A DNA stretch of 64,000 nt from Gnetum montanum (lineage: Eukaryota > Streptophyta > Gnetopsida > Gnetales > Gnetaceae), in NCBI GenBank assembly GCA_015680685.1, contig MNCI01030683.1:1961-65960 (forward strand). Direction: 5' to 3'. Positions 34,250 to 46,014 of this stretch are shown here, one piece after another. The notes below the pieces were generated by a model. The model saw nothing but the letters and a program-made list of their open reading frames with translations. It had not been told where the DNA came from and made no database searches. Numbering within the stretch: the first letter of the stretch is position 1; every line of letters begins with the position of its first letter. The position numbers were made by a program, and so were the translations under genes.

Positions 34250-35640
34250 TGTTATAGGTAGTCAACAAATGACCAATAGCCTTTTCTTGCTCATATCTTG
34301 AGCTAATTGGAATTGATCCATGAATATTCTAGCATTACATTTACATTGATCTAGCCACCAAGAAGGTAGTTGCGGTGGTGGCTAAACCCCAAATTAAAGT
34401 AGGTCATCAAAGAGAAAATAGAACAACTCCTCAAGGAAAGGTATATCTATCCCATTGTAGATAGTAAGAGGGTTATCCTACTCATAATTATGCCAAAGAA
34501 TGATGGTAAGTGATAGGTCTGTATTGACTTTAGGCTATTGAACATGGCAACATTCAAAGCTCATTTTTCATTACCGTTTATGGATCAAGTGTTAGACACC
34601 ATCTCTAGGAATTTCTATTATAGCTTCTTGGATGGCTATAGTGGCTATAACCAAATCCAAATTACACTAAAATATTAGGCCAAGAAAAAATTCATGAGTC
34701 TCTAGAGGATGTTTGCATATTGTAAGATACCATTTGATTTGTGCAATGCTCCTCCAACATTTCAATGTTTGGTCCTTAGCATTTTTTGGCAATAGATTGG
34801 TAGTGGTGTGGAAGTTTTCATGGATGACTTCTCCACCTATGAAGCTACATTTGAGTAAGCCTTGGACCACCTTAAGCAAGTACTAAAAAGATGTCTGGAT
34901 TTCAATCTATAGCTCAACTAGCAAAAGAGTCATCTCATGGTACAAGAAGGCATTGTATTAGGGCATAGAATCTCACAAGTAGTAATTGAGGTAGACCTTG
35001 AAAAGATAAGGATCATCCAAGGAACCACATGCTAACCAGAGATAGTTAAAGATGTTAGATCATTCCTTGGATACATTGGCTACTACCAGCATTTTATAGA
35101 GAATTTTTCTAAAGTTGCAAAGAAATTGGTCAAGCTTACAAAGAAAGATTGCTTCATTTATCTAGACCAAGGAGTGTGAAGATGCATTTCAAAAATTAAA
35201 GAAAAAACTCATAGAAACTTCAATTCTATAGGCACAAGATGGTCTAGACCATTTGACATAATGATGGATGTGTCTAATTATGCCTTGGGAGTAGTGATTA
35301 TGTAGTTGGATGATAAGAAACATCCATATTACATCCATTGTATGCACCAAAGCATTGTGGATGCATAGTTAAAATACACCAAAATTGAAAATGAATTAAT
35401 GGTAGTGGTGTATGCTCTTAAAATGTTTAGGCACTATGTGCTTGGTAATAAGGTATTTGTGCAAACAGACCATAGTGCCATTTGTTTCTTAATGAACAAG
35501 CCAATGGTGAGTCCCCGTATCATACAGTGGCTCATGATCTTACAAGAATTAGATCTTATGATGGTAGATTGGAAAAAAACTGAGAACATGATCACTAACC
35601 ATCTTTCTTGATTAAGATGGAATAAAAAAAGGGAGAAGAG
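34250..35640 (+). pseudogene. Athila-like reverse transcriptase and RNase H relic
   Basis: In order: VCIDFRLLN near 34520, DQVLDTISRNFYYSFLDGY near 34580-34640, and VFMDDFS at about 34814-34834. The F-M-D-D active site is the Athila form of Y-V-D-D. GIVLGHRIS follows near 34950, RSFLGYIGYYQHFIENFSK near 35060-35110, MDVSNYALG near 35265, QTDHSAI near 35465, and the RNase H end ENMITNHLS at 35583-35609. Several stops, mainly TAG. Confidence 0.85.
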
Positions 35641-35689
35641 ACCACTCTCTAATCAGTTTCTAGATAAACTCCTCTTTATAAGAATAATC

Positions 35690-36500
35690 AATGATCAAGT
35701 TCCCACTGAAACAAAATGGTACAATCGTATCCTCACCTATCTTCTCACTCAGGAGATTCCAAAACATCTTGACTTTAGAAAGAAGCAACTATTTCTTCAT
35801 TGGGCCAAATACTTCATGGAAATCAATGGACACTTGTACAAGGTGTCTACTGATGCCTTGGTTCATTGGTGTGTCCCTGATGCATATCAACTATGTATTC
35901 TCTAGGATGCTCATGAAGGCCCCTATGGAGGCCACTGTGTAGAGAGATGCAAGGCCATAAAAATCCTAATGGTAGGATACTATTGGCCTACAATTTTCAA
36001 GGATGCCCACCAATTTTTCCAATCTTCTAGGCACTATCACTGAGATGGTGGGATGACCACTTGAATGGAGGAACCTCAACAGTGGATTCAACCACTAGAG
36101 CCCTTTGACATATGGGGCATTGACTTCATGGGTCCTATCTCACCAATGTTTAATGGAAAGACATATATCATTGTAGCAGTCAACTATTGCACAAAATGGG
36201 TAGAAGAAGAAGTCTTCACTAATTGTACATCATCCACTATTGCTTAATTCATATAAAAAATGTTGTCAATAGATTTGGGTTTCCATGTGCACTAATTTTT
36301 GACAATGGAACTCACTTTACAGATGCCACCTTTTGAAAACTTATGCACTACTTGGGGGTCGACCATAAATTAATAATACCTTATCATCCTCAAGCCAATT
36401 GTCAACCAAAGGTAACTAACAAGGAGATCACAAAGATCCTAACAAGGACCATAAGAAAATATAGTAGAGATTGGAGCACAAAACTCAATGATGTTCTCTC
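35690..36500 (+). pseudogene. Athila-like integrase relic, truncated
   Basis: The zinc-binding His pair (HEGPYGGH, about 35910-35935) is present but the CxxC that should follow is lost. PLEPFDIWGIDFMGPISP (36098-36145) carries the first catalytic Asp and LIFDNGTHF near 36293-36315 the second. The third position reads HPQANCQPK, so the expected Glu is Lys. Coding similarity ends at about 36500 in KLNDVL, where the foreign block begins. The copy at 59877-60930 keeps both the CxxC and the Glu. Confidence 0.85.
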
Positions 36501-37617
36501 TAGACCAAAAGATGTTGCAAGATCTCCTACTCCATAATATCAGCCCAATTCCTATCTCCCAAATCAATGCTTATTGCAACTTTCTCCTTTTCTATGGCTA
36601 TCCATCTCAGTGGTCCTAGAGAAAAGGTGGCAGTGGTGATCTCACCCATGGGAAAGGTCATTTCTCTTTTAGGAGATTCACTAAAAATCACCTATTTCAT
36701 AAACCTATTGTAAGCCCCATAAGTGCCAATGATGTCAAGGAATACCTTGTAAGTATGCAACTTGATAGAGGCATCCCGATATTTTTTACAGTAGGTGGCA
36801 CATTCTAGTTTATACATGTGTTTGTAATTTTTTTGTGCCTGCCACCACTCATAAAATTTTGCACTGTAGTCCTTCCATTCTTGGTTCTTCTGGGCTAGCA
36901 GGTCCATTTGCATGTGCTATTCTATTATTTTGCGAGTGGTCTCATTGTTGCGTCGCACGGCTGTCCAATACCTCACGCAGTCGATGATGGCCGTGCGTCA
37001 ACTGCCATCATTAGTATCTCGGACCAACAAGAACTCGTTCCTGGATTGGAGATCTCCCACCTCGATGGTCAGATTGGCCTTCTCCTTCTCAAGCCTCTAT
37101 ACCCATTTCTAGAGGTCTTCGTTAACATGCTTGCATTCCCACAAGGAGCATGCCGAGTACAACGCACATTGGCTTGCTTCATCGTATATGTGACAGGGTA
37201 CTTCAATCACCTCCGATGGAAATTTCAGCATGGCATTAACCTTAACCACTTGCTTAGGGTCTGACTTAAGGTGAGAGTCTACCAACCATACATAGAAAGC
37301 AATTAGTCATAGTGGCATAGTGAAGCAACAACAATGTTGAGAGTCTAGCGTAGCAATTTTAACTTACCGACTTTCAGGTCAATCAGCTTCAAACGGTCAA
37401 TCATGTCGTCGACAGTCCCCTCCATGAAAGTAAATTTGTCAGGGGTCTTAGTCCATGGTCATAGGTGGATCGAGGAAGGGCCAAGGGTATCAATAGTGGT
37501 ATCAGCTGCACAGTGAAATTTGTGAGCCACAAGGGAGAGGAACCACGATAAAGCTGATGAACAACATAAATGACAATGTAAAGCTCCTACCCAGTAAACC
37601 CTTAGGGATAATAGCAT

Positions 37618-37630
37618 GGGGGGGGGGGGG
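37618..37630 (+). repeat. 13-bp poly-G run
   Basis: Uninterrupted G run inside the antisense gene (poly-Pro codons on the minus strand, before PHAIIPKG). Its exact length may be a sequencing artefact. Confidence 0.8.
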
Positions 37631-37749
37631 TTCCATCAGCACACTATCAAATATGTGGTCAAAATCACCAGCATCAAAATGGAGCCCCTCTCCTTATAGC
37701 TGACCCAACAACGTAGCAGCATCCTCAATGCTCATGTGCCCCTCCGGTA

Positions 37750-37985
37750 TTGAACTACTCTCCACAAAAGGGTCATTAGTAGGGGCCTCTTCCTCATTGG
37801 CTGGGCCCCTTTCTTCATTGATAAGGGCCTCCTCTTCATCGGTAGGGACCTCTTCCTCACTCGCAGAAACCCTTTCTTCTGCAATAGGGGCCCCTTCTTC
37901 ATTGGCTAGGGCCCTTTCTTCTATGGCCGAAGCCTCTTCATTTTCGCCAGTACCCTATTGTAGGGGCCACCACCTCTTCTTCCTC
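37750..37985 (-). repeat. 27-30-bp repeats coding acidic 9-10-residue units
   Basis: Minus-strand units of the type EE-A-L/P-x-x-N/D-EE (EERALANEEGAPIAEERV, EEALINEERGPANEE) occur about eight times. The plus-strand serine-rich frame at 37728-37991 is the shadow of this repeat. Confidence 0.65.
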
Positions 37986-40900
37986 TACTAAAAAAGCATA
38001 GTCATAGTAAGAAAATTATACCAACTTGAAGTAGATGCTATGCTATGCAATGCTACCTAGCGTAACACAGCGTAGCGAACGTTGTCCAAAAAAAATACAC
38101 TTACCAATCGGAGGCTGCACTCTATGAAGTTTGAGCTGCAGCTTCTTCCCTCTTTTCTCATTTGTGTAGGGAAGTTCCTCAGTTGGGAGAGACCTCTTTC
38201 ATTGCAACTTAGTTGTCACCGTCTCTACAATGAGGCATTTCCCCCTTGTCACACTGCCAATGGTAATGGGGGGTGCCTCTCCCACACTGTCCTGGGCATG
38301 AACATTGCATGCCACTCGATCCCCAATAGATTCTGAGGGGTCTTGAGATCAGGTGGTATGGAAGACTTGGAAAATCCATAGCATGGAAATATAGCTACAA
38401 TCTTGTAGTACCTAGACCCCATTCTCGCAAACTACCAAGAATTCCACAAAATGCCATAGGAGGCTATAAAGAAGGCATGGTGCATGTTGAAGCGGACTTA
38501 AGCTTCTTGCAGAGCTTGCAATTTTAGCCTGCAAGCCTTTGCAAAGGTGTTTGGCCCAATTGTAATGAGTCCCCTCTTTCATGACATCCCTCATTATCCA
38601 AGCCTACTCAATTCCAAGGATTTTTCCTTGGGAGAGTATCTTTGGGAAGGCATGGGCATGGAAGATAGGATAAATTATGTTAGCCACCCATAGCCTGACC
38701 TTCTCAATGTAGATCCCCTTTCAGTCCTTTTCCACCCCTGGCCACTCTTCAATGTCCCCTTGATGATTTGCATCTTTCTTAGTTTTTTCTGCTATGGGGA
38801 GACCATTAGAAGGGACACCCAAAAGATCCACAAATAATTGGTTGTTGATTACAAACACCACTCGCACATTGTGAACACATGTGTGGAAGTGGTCTAATTT
38901 TTTGGAGAAAGAGTCAACTAGGGAAAGCATTTTGGCAAGTAGGATGTTTAGGTTGATGGCCAAAAATAAGTCCATTAGCCCAGCCTCCTGACGGTTGTGG
39001 ACAAGCATGGTTGGGGCCCCATTGCAGAGCCAACACTGGGTCTCCTCCACCTCCCCGTACTTGAAAAAGAGGTTGGTTTAGTTGCGCTTGAAGGTGATCA
39101 CAGTCACCTCTTGGGATTTCCTCACCACTAAAATGGTTTGCAAAATAAAAGAAAAAAGTTAAAAAAATGATGAACATCACTTGAACATGTAACAGTGAAT
39201 TCATAGTTTAGCGTACCAGGTTTAAATGGCATAGAAACTGGTGGGAGATCCACCAACACGTCTTCAATGGTGAGTGGCCTAAGGGATGCCCACTCCCTAT
39301 TCAACCAACCAACTTCTTTAAACTTTCCATAAAATTGGGAATACCAAGTCGGATAGGTTTTGAACTCATCCCCAAATTGGCCTATTACGCTGGTGCACAC
39401 ATTCCTAGTAGAGGAAAACTCCTGCAAGGCCATCTGTGCTAACGCCAAGGCATCTGTATCACCGTGGAGACCACTCTTGTCAATAAAAAACCCGGCAACA
39501 CACAATATATATATATATATACATTGTTAACACCTATGTCTAGCATAACATGGATTACACAATGCGATAAAATACTTTCATAGAACTCACCTGTTGGCAT
39601 AATAAATGGTCCTAGGTGAATTCTAAAAGTAGGTGCCCATGTGACAAACAATGAATAACGTGTTGTGTAAGTGATAGCACTTATACTCAGGCATATTCCC
39701 GATCCAACTTAAGTGTCTCAAGCCTTTTGGGTGCTGGTTGGAACCTTTTGCCTGATCACCCCTGATTGACCCATCAGTTAAAAATTTCAGAATGCCCCGG
39801 TTTGCCCTGGGAAACAAGGTTTCAGTGATTGTGGCTACTGTCTTTGCTAATAAGTGTGACCAAACAATCACACTAAAATGGTGGAGGAGGAACTATAGGA
39901 AGTCTTGTGCACCCTACTGGAACCAAATCTCCTGCTATCCCACACGTGCATGGGGAGGAGGAACATTGGCCACCGGTTCGCTAAGGCAGCACAAGACTCC
40001 CACAATCTCCAGGACAATCAGAATGGGCTTCAACATGACCCTGCACAATGAAGCATCAAATGTTATCACTGTGTACAAGTGAAGTCTACACATAGCATAG
40101 TGTAACTCTTTGATTACATATAGCATAACATGACACATTTTTTGCATGTAGCATAGCATGATCTCCCAATTGCAAATCTCTCTCTAATAAAAATAATAAT
40201 AATGAACAAAAATAGAATAAAAATCATAGGCGACATAGCAATATGATACTCGTGGCGTAGCATAGTCATCAAGCCTCACATAATGTAACAACACTTAGAT
40301 GTAAACACATGACACATAACGTAGCAAAGGAACAAGAACAGACAGACATGCAATGACATAACAATGTAATCAACATATTACCATGACAGGCATGGTAACA
40401 TAGCAAAATTAACAAAAATAAATCTAGCAACGTAGTGGTATTGTAGATTCAACAGCATAGCAATGTGACAAACCTAAAGACCTTACGACACACTGGTATA
40501 GCGTAATAAAAACATTACAAAATTTAGACAAGAAATAATTTACTGTGTTATAGCTATCTCAACCATGCTTCTGCCATAAAAAATAACTTGCACTACACTA
40601 CGTTAAACACGTGTCATGTTATCAAATCTCACAGATGGCCAAACCCTCCTAAGGATGGTACGGTACGCTAACCTTGCACTAAGTTGTCTAGAATCATCAA
40701 AACGCCCATGAAAAGGAAGTTGTGATAATGGCAGTCAAGGTGATACTGCATGCATCTATAGCATAATGTTTGTATAGTCACTGTGGCCAACCAACAACAA
40801 CGGTGGCATAGTGGCAAAAATAGTAACCAAAAAAGTGGAAAAAGACGTGGATTTCATCACAATAACGATTACTATCATCTGGAAAACAAGGGCAGTGTAG

Positions 40901-41158
40901 CGACTTACTGAGTAGATAGAGCCTCCTCCTGAACTTCAACACATGCCTGGGATAGGCACCCTAGAGTGTCCTTCACCTTGTCCATGTTAGCAAGTCCTCG
41001 GTGCTTGTGTTCACCTTTAGGTGCCATTGTCTCACTTGCAAATTCTGTTAAGTGCTACACTACACTGCTTCACTTTCTCTTGGCATGACTGCGCTATGCT
41101 CTAGATGTGGGATCTATGCTCTAACAATGAAAATGATAAGTTTACCAAGGGTAAAACT

Positions 41159-41168
41159 CTATTTATAG
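41159..41168 (-). promoter_or_regulatory. TATA box of the antisense gene
   Basis: CTATAAATAG on the minus strand, 132 bp before the first ATG at 41027. Transcription would run away from the Tat-type pol at 41655, giving a divergent arrangement. Confidence 0.55.
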
Positions 41169-41349
41169 TTGACGCGGTGAAAAGAACTTGTCATTTTGCA
41201 CCCTGAGTAATGTGGGATGCCTCGTATAGCGTAGCACTACTATGTCACAATCCCTTTATAGTGTAGCATCATTGTTTGCAGCGTAACAAGTGGGCCCAAC
41301 TAAAAATTTCATCCCACCATGAATTAGCAACCTACCATTACAAATCCTA

Positions 41350-41640
41350 CCCACCATGGTCCACAAAGACCTTAAACTAGTCACCGTAGTTCTCGAACTC
41401 CACCTGTTAACGATCTACTAAGACCTTAAACTAGCAACCTCGATTTACATTATGATGTATACTGTAGCATGAGTATGGTTCTCCATGACCTTAAAATCAT
41501 AGCTTTAGCATCCATTTCGTATTTTAAACTAGATTTTGCAATGTTATGGTCCACCACGATCTTAAACTGGCAAAGTTAATGTCCCTTGCATGTTCAAACC
41601 CATTCACGGTTCGCCAAGACCTTAAACTGGTAACTTGCAA
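41350..41640 (+). repeat. diffuse tandem repeat with AAGACCTTAAACTAG core
   Basis: Five spaced copies of a word like GG-T-Y-C-R-C-CAAGACCTTAAACTRG occur at about 41360, 41415, 41482, 41550 and 41612, at intervals of about 55-70 bp. They lie between the divergent antisense promoter and pol. Confidence 0.7.
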
Positions 41641-41654
41641 ACTTGTTTGAATAG

Positions 41655-44115
41655 TTGACAATTATTTCATGTTTCATTGTCGCTTTGGAAATGTTTATTA
41701 TGCGCTATTTCTACAAACAGGTATCACTTGACTTGGATCTACATTCACTTTTAACCTTGATAGGTCCTCATGGAAAGCTTGCAAGACATCTAAACTTAGA
41801 GTCAATAGACTGGGAATCATCCATAGATAACACTGTAGCATCCCTGGAAACATCCCTAGATTGGCCCAAACATTTGATCTAAGCCTTATACTTAGAGGCT
41901 GGGGATGTGACCGAGGACCCTCTCATCGAAGCACTTGTAACGACATCTAGGGGGGAAATAAGGATACTAAAACTTAGCTTCCTCCTAGATCAACAAATGC
42001 AAAAGGAGGTATCTAAAGTCCTCCAAGACAATGTCAAAGTGTTCACATGGTCCTATAATGACATGTCAGGCATAGACCCATAGCTAATACAACATAACAT
42101 TATCTTAGTCCTGCATATCAAACCAGTCAAACAAATGGCTCAAAAAATTAAACTAGAAATTGCACTAGCCATACGTGATGAAATCACCAAGCTATACCAA
42201 GCAGGCTTCATTCGTGTGGTCGATTACTTAGAGTGGGTATCAAACATCATTGTAGTCTCTAAGAAAATAGGAGGTATACGAATCTGTATAGACTTTTGAG
42301 ATCTGAACAAAGAAATGATTAAGGATGACTTCCCATTGCCAAGTATTGACCAACTTCTTGACACTATCGCTGGTCATGCTTTATTATCCTTTATGGATGG
42401 GTTTTCAGGTTACAATCAAATTTGCATCACTCTAGAGCATCAGTTAACAACTACTTTCATGACCCCTTGTGGAACTTTTTGTTACACTATGATTCCCTTT
42501 GGTCTCAAAAATGTTGAAGCAAGCTATCAATGAGCCATGACAGACTACATCCTAGAGAGACTAAACGATTACGTGGATGACATAGTAGTCAAGTCTAAGA
42601 TAACTATTGATCATCCCACCAATCTAGATGTAGTCCTCAAGTTTTTTCATAGGCATGACTTTCATCTCAATCCAAAGAAATGTGTTTTTGGAGTTAAAAC
42701 TAGATGCATGCTAGGCTTTGTAGTATTGAAGGCTGGAATATGAGTGGACCCTGACAAAGTTAAGTCCATCATTAACCTAGCACCCCCTACCAACCTTAAA
42801 GAATTATGCGGGTTGCAAGGTAGAATATAGTTTATCAGAAGGTTTATAGCAAAGTTGACCAACAAGTTACACCCCATGCAACACTTACTAAAGAAGGGGG
42901 TTAACTTTACATGGACAACACAATGCCAAAAAGGTTTCGATGACTTGAAGAAAGAGCTTTTACGCCTCCCAATTGTTTATCTACCACAGAGGGATAAGCC
43001 TTTCTACATCTACCTTGCCACCTCAGACACATCTATCGCAACATTGTTATGCCAGAAAAGAGAGGATGGCTCTGAAATCCTAGTTTATTACTTAAGCCAT
43101 GCACTGATAGCCTACGAAGTGAAATACAACAAAGTAGAAAGGAATTGTCTCACCTTAGTTTTTGCACTTAAAAAGTGGAGATACTACCTATTCCGTAGCT
43201 AGGTTAACATTATATGAAAGTAGCAGGATAATCTAATGGAAAGCTATAATAACGGAATTTGATTTACACTATGTAATTCAATCATCAATGAAGGGACAAG
43301 TGATAGCTATACAGGTCATGACATCACAAATCGATGATCAGGTGACCATAGAATTGGAATTCCCCAATGAACATGTTAACAGCATCAACCCTGTGCCATT
43401 GCACTTTGAGGCTACTTTGCATGTTGATGGTAACTCAACCATGTGGGGTGGTAGTGTTGTTGCCATCATTACATTCCCCTTGGAGGACATTCAACCTTTT
43501 GCTTACCATTTTACCTTCCTTTGTACAAAAAATGTAGTTGAGTATGAAGGAATCCTTAGGGGCCTTTTAACAACCCAACAATTAAAGATCCGACATTTGG
43601 CAATTCGAGGAGATTCTCAACTCGTCATCAACTAGATCACTGAGATCTATGCCTATAAAGCTTCAAAATTATAGCCTTATTGTGATTTGGCCAAAAATTT
43701 GTTGAAACAGTTCACAATGACAGATATCCAAAATGTGCCATGCAATGGGAACACTATAGCAGATGCCTTAGCCATGCTAGCATTAAACATGCTACCACAC
43801 CTCTTTACAACTTTACCTGCTTCAATAACAGAATGCATAGATCCTATCACTCAAGTAGTACATGTTGCCTCCATAAGCACTACCAATGCCCAAGAGTGGT
43901 ACGCTAACATTAAAGTCTACCTTCAACATGGTGAACCCCCACATGGCTTGACATCCACCCAAAAGGATGTAATCCGAAAGCAAGCATGGTAATATGTCCT
44001 TGTAGGAGATAATACCTTATGCAAATGCTCCTTTGATGGGATATTGCTAACTTGCATTGGTGGGGAAGAGGCACAAAAAATCGTTAACGAAGTCCATGAA
44101 GGACTATGTGGAGGA
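41655..44115 (+). pseudogene. Tat/Ogre-type pol: RT, RNase H and second (archaeal-type) RNase H
   Basis: One frame runs from 41655 to 43202 with only nonsense changes: FTWSYNDMSGIDP (42043-42080), EITKLYQAGFIRVV, DFPLPSIDQLLDTIAGH, SFMDGFSGYNQI, YVDDIVVKSK (42570-42600, Y-V-D-D intact), HLNPKKCVFGV, and the connection and RNase H to about 43200. After a frameshift, 43288-43992 reads LHVDGNSTMWGG and then VEYEGILRGL and GDSQLVIN, the D-E-D pattern of the extra archaeal-type RNase H typical of Tat-lineage gypsy. NIVNEVHEG-like text near 44085 starts integrase, then similarity stops. Gag and protease are missing upstream. Seven stops or more are CAG, CAA or CGA turned into TAG, TAA or TGA. Confidence 0.88.
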
Positions 44116-46010
44116 CACATAGCTCCCAGGGCAAGGAGCTGTGATGATGCGAGTGCCTTCTATCAACAGATCCTCCAGACATTGACAAAGAGGGACCAGT
44201 GAGACATCATAAACTTTCGAGACCCTCATGCTTCAACAGAGTTTTGGAATTTTGGCAAGGACTTCCACAAGTGCAGTGTCATGATTGTTCAGTAGGAAAG
44301 TGCAGCCATTGGAGATAGACTTTCTAGTCTAACAAGTTTTCTATCTTCAGGGCTAATAGGCTCGCTGGACTCTCCATCTTTCCCAATAGAACAATTGACC
44401 TGGCTGACAGTCTACCAAGAGACCATGCTAGGAGTTGTCAAAAGTTTTTGGGATGACGAAACATGTTCGACAAGTTTTCTAGTGAAGAAGTCTGCTACAC
44501 TACACTACGCTATGCAATGTAGAAAGCCTTGAAAGATAACCGCTCAAGCGTCCAAATGCAAATTAACAAAATGATTACAAGACAAGTCAAGATTCAACCA
44601 ACACAAAGTGCTACACTATGCAGCGTAGCACAACGTAGCAAAGGCAAAGCAGAAAGGCCCATCTTGCTATGTGATTCCAACAAGAAGACTGCACTTTAGC
44701 AAGACTTCAGCCTCCAAAACTAGTTGCCCCACTTAGCCCTCAGGCCTCGAGCAAATTTTCCTACTAGAAAATGGCAGATTGAACAAGAGAGCATGATACA
44801 TTGGCTACTATGCTGTGCTATGCTACATAGTGTAGCATAGCGTAGCAACAATGCAAAAACAACAGAAGTATTCCAAACATGAATTCAAAAAGTCTGAAGG
44901 GTTCCTAGCATGAAGGACAAAAGTTACAGTTGTTTTCCTGACAAAGCCTTAGACAAATGCTCTTTGGCTCCTATGCAAATTTCTACCAAGACCAATGGCT
45001 ATGCTATAGCAGCTACTTATGCTATGCCAATGTGCTGAACAATGTGAGTAGTGCAACACTAGCACGGAAGCATCAAGACATCTTCAGGTAGCTCTAGAAC
45101 TTGTTGAAAACAATCTTTCTCACTCTGGCATCTCTTTAGCAAAATTAGCAATTTTACTTCATTTTGCATACCCCTGGTCAACTCCCAAAAATTGTTCCTA
45201 CACTTGACCCTACTTGTAAGAGCAAGGAAGACGTACTCCTGGAGCATAGGCTCCTTCTTACACCATTAACACACTAGATTTCAACATATGCAGTTTCAAC
45301 GGTATGGTCACAATGTAACAAATTTTACATCCAACATCGCATACCTACATGGTACAGGCATGTTAGCACCTTGTAGGGCCTAGGAGACATGGCATCCAGA
45401 ACATGTTTCTCTCCTACTCTTGGTCCTATAAATACCGCGGAAAACAATGCTCAGGAGGCTGGCTTTTTCATGCAGTTGGATTTTAAGTTAGCATTCTAAG
45501 AGCATAGTTGGCATTTTTGAGCATTCTGGTTACCTTTGAGTTTTCTTGTTGGTTCCAAACATCCCTTGGTAAGTCGAGAATTTTGACATGTTAGTGAAAA
45601 GAGTAGCAAGAAGAAGACCTGTGACTATACTGTTCAGTGTAAGTAATGTCTCTCTAGTGTTGCATAGCCTTTTATACACCTTTTAGCAAGGCAAAGGATC
45701 AAATCCATGACCTTTGGGGCAGTGCACTCTCCCAACCAAATTTTTTTTGCTATTCATTCACTATCATCATGTTTTGTACTATTTTCATTATCTTGCATTT
45801 ATTGATCATCAATTTATTTTGCACGCATTGTTTTCAAAACAAAAATTTATGAAAGGTTAAGATATACCTATTAAGTCTCTATCTGATCTACTAGACCATT
45901 TAGGGCACCCCATTTTCGTTTCTCTGTAGCATGGCCTTCGCATAGATCTAGGGTTAAACTGTTCACCCAACAACCTCTTGGTGTTCCAGCCACCAATGTT
46001 TTTGATCGCT
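44116..46010 (+). repeat. LTR-like sequence
   Basis: Begins near TGTGATGATGCGAG (44130), contains a TATA box CCTATAAATACC at 45424-45435 and ends near CACCCAACA at 45988, followed by TTGGTGTTCCAGCCACC, which could be a decayed primer site. No partner copy exists in the window, so an LTR is only likely. It holds the densest group of TAGCGTAGC/GCTATGCTAC words (44490-45030). Confidence 0.4.
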
Positions 46011-46014
46011 ACAT

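Larger units (their letters stand above)
36680..41027 (-). pseudogene. antisense intron-bearing gene with own promoter (transposon-associated, function unknown)
   Basis: On the minus strand a TATA box CTATAAATAG (41159-41168) precedes ATG at 41027. Exon 1 (40909-41027) reads MAPKGEHKHRGLANMDK and ends at a GTAAGT donor. Likely later exons: 40674-40744, 39216-39500 (QMALQEFSSTRNV, TYPTWYSQFYGKFKEVGW), 38700-39129 (VVFVINNQLFVDLLGV, PSNGLPIAEKTKK), 38410-38594, an acidic-repeat exon (37750-37985) and a charged, coiled-coil-like end (36692-36913). Introns fit GT/AG, for example GTACGC at 39215 to TTTTAG at 39130, and GTAAGTG near 38108 to TTTTTTAG at 37988. Stops show it is dead. It recalls the antisense ORFs of Tat-lineage elements (Grande gene 23, Retand aORF) or plant-transposon-associated proteins; family not identified. 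Confidence 0.5.
36500..46010. mobile_element. foreign block: antisense gene plus Tat-type pol plus LTR-like end
   Basis: At the homologous place other copies pass directly from integrase to unit F (60340-61120). Here about 9.5 kb intervenes. The block is richer in GC than its surroundings. It is marked throughout by TAGCGTAGC / TAGCATAGC-type words, for example 37346, 38060, 40253, 41228, 44625, 44830 and 45000. No target-site duplication or matching pair of LTRs was found, so whether it is one truncated element or several is open. Confidence 0.55.

Noticed and set aside
37728-37991. Serine-rich plus-strand frame
   Set aside because: Reverse side of the acidic repeats of the antisense gene.
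39508-39522. (TA)n run as a regulatory site
   Set aside because: Short simple repeat inside an apparent intron of the antisense gene; no further support.
36500-46010. A complete Tat element
   Set aside because: No paired LTRs, no gag or protease, integrase cut off and no target-site duplication found.
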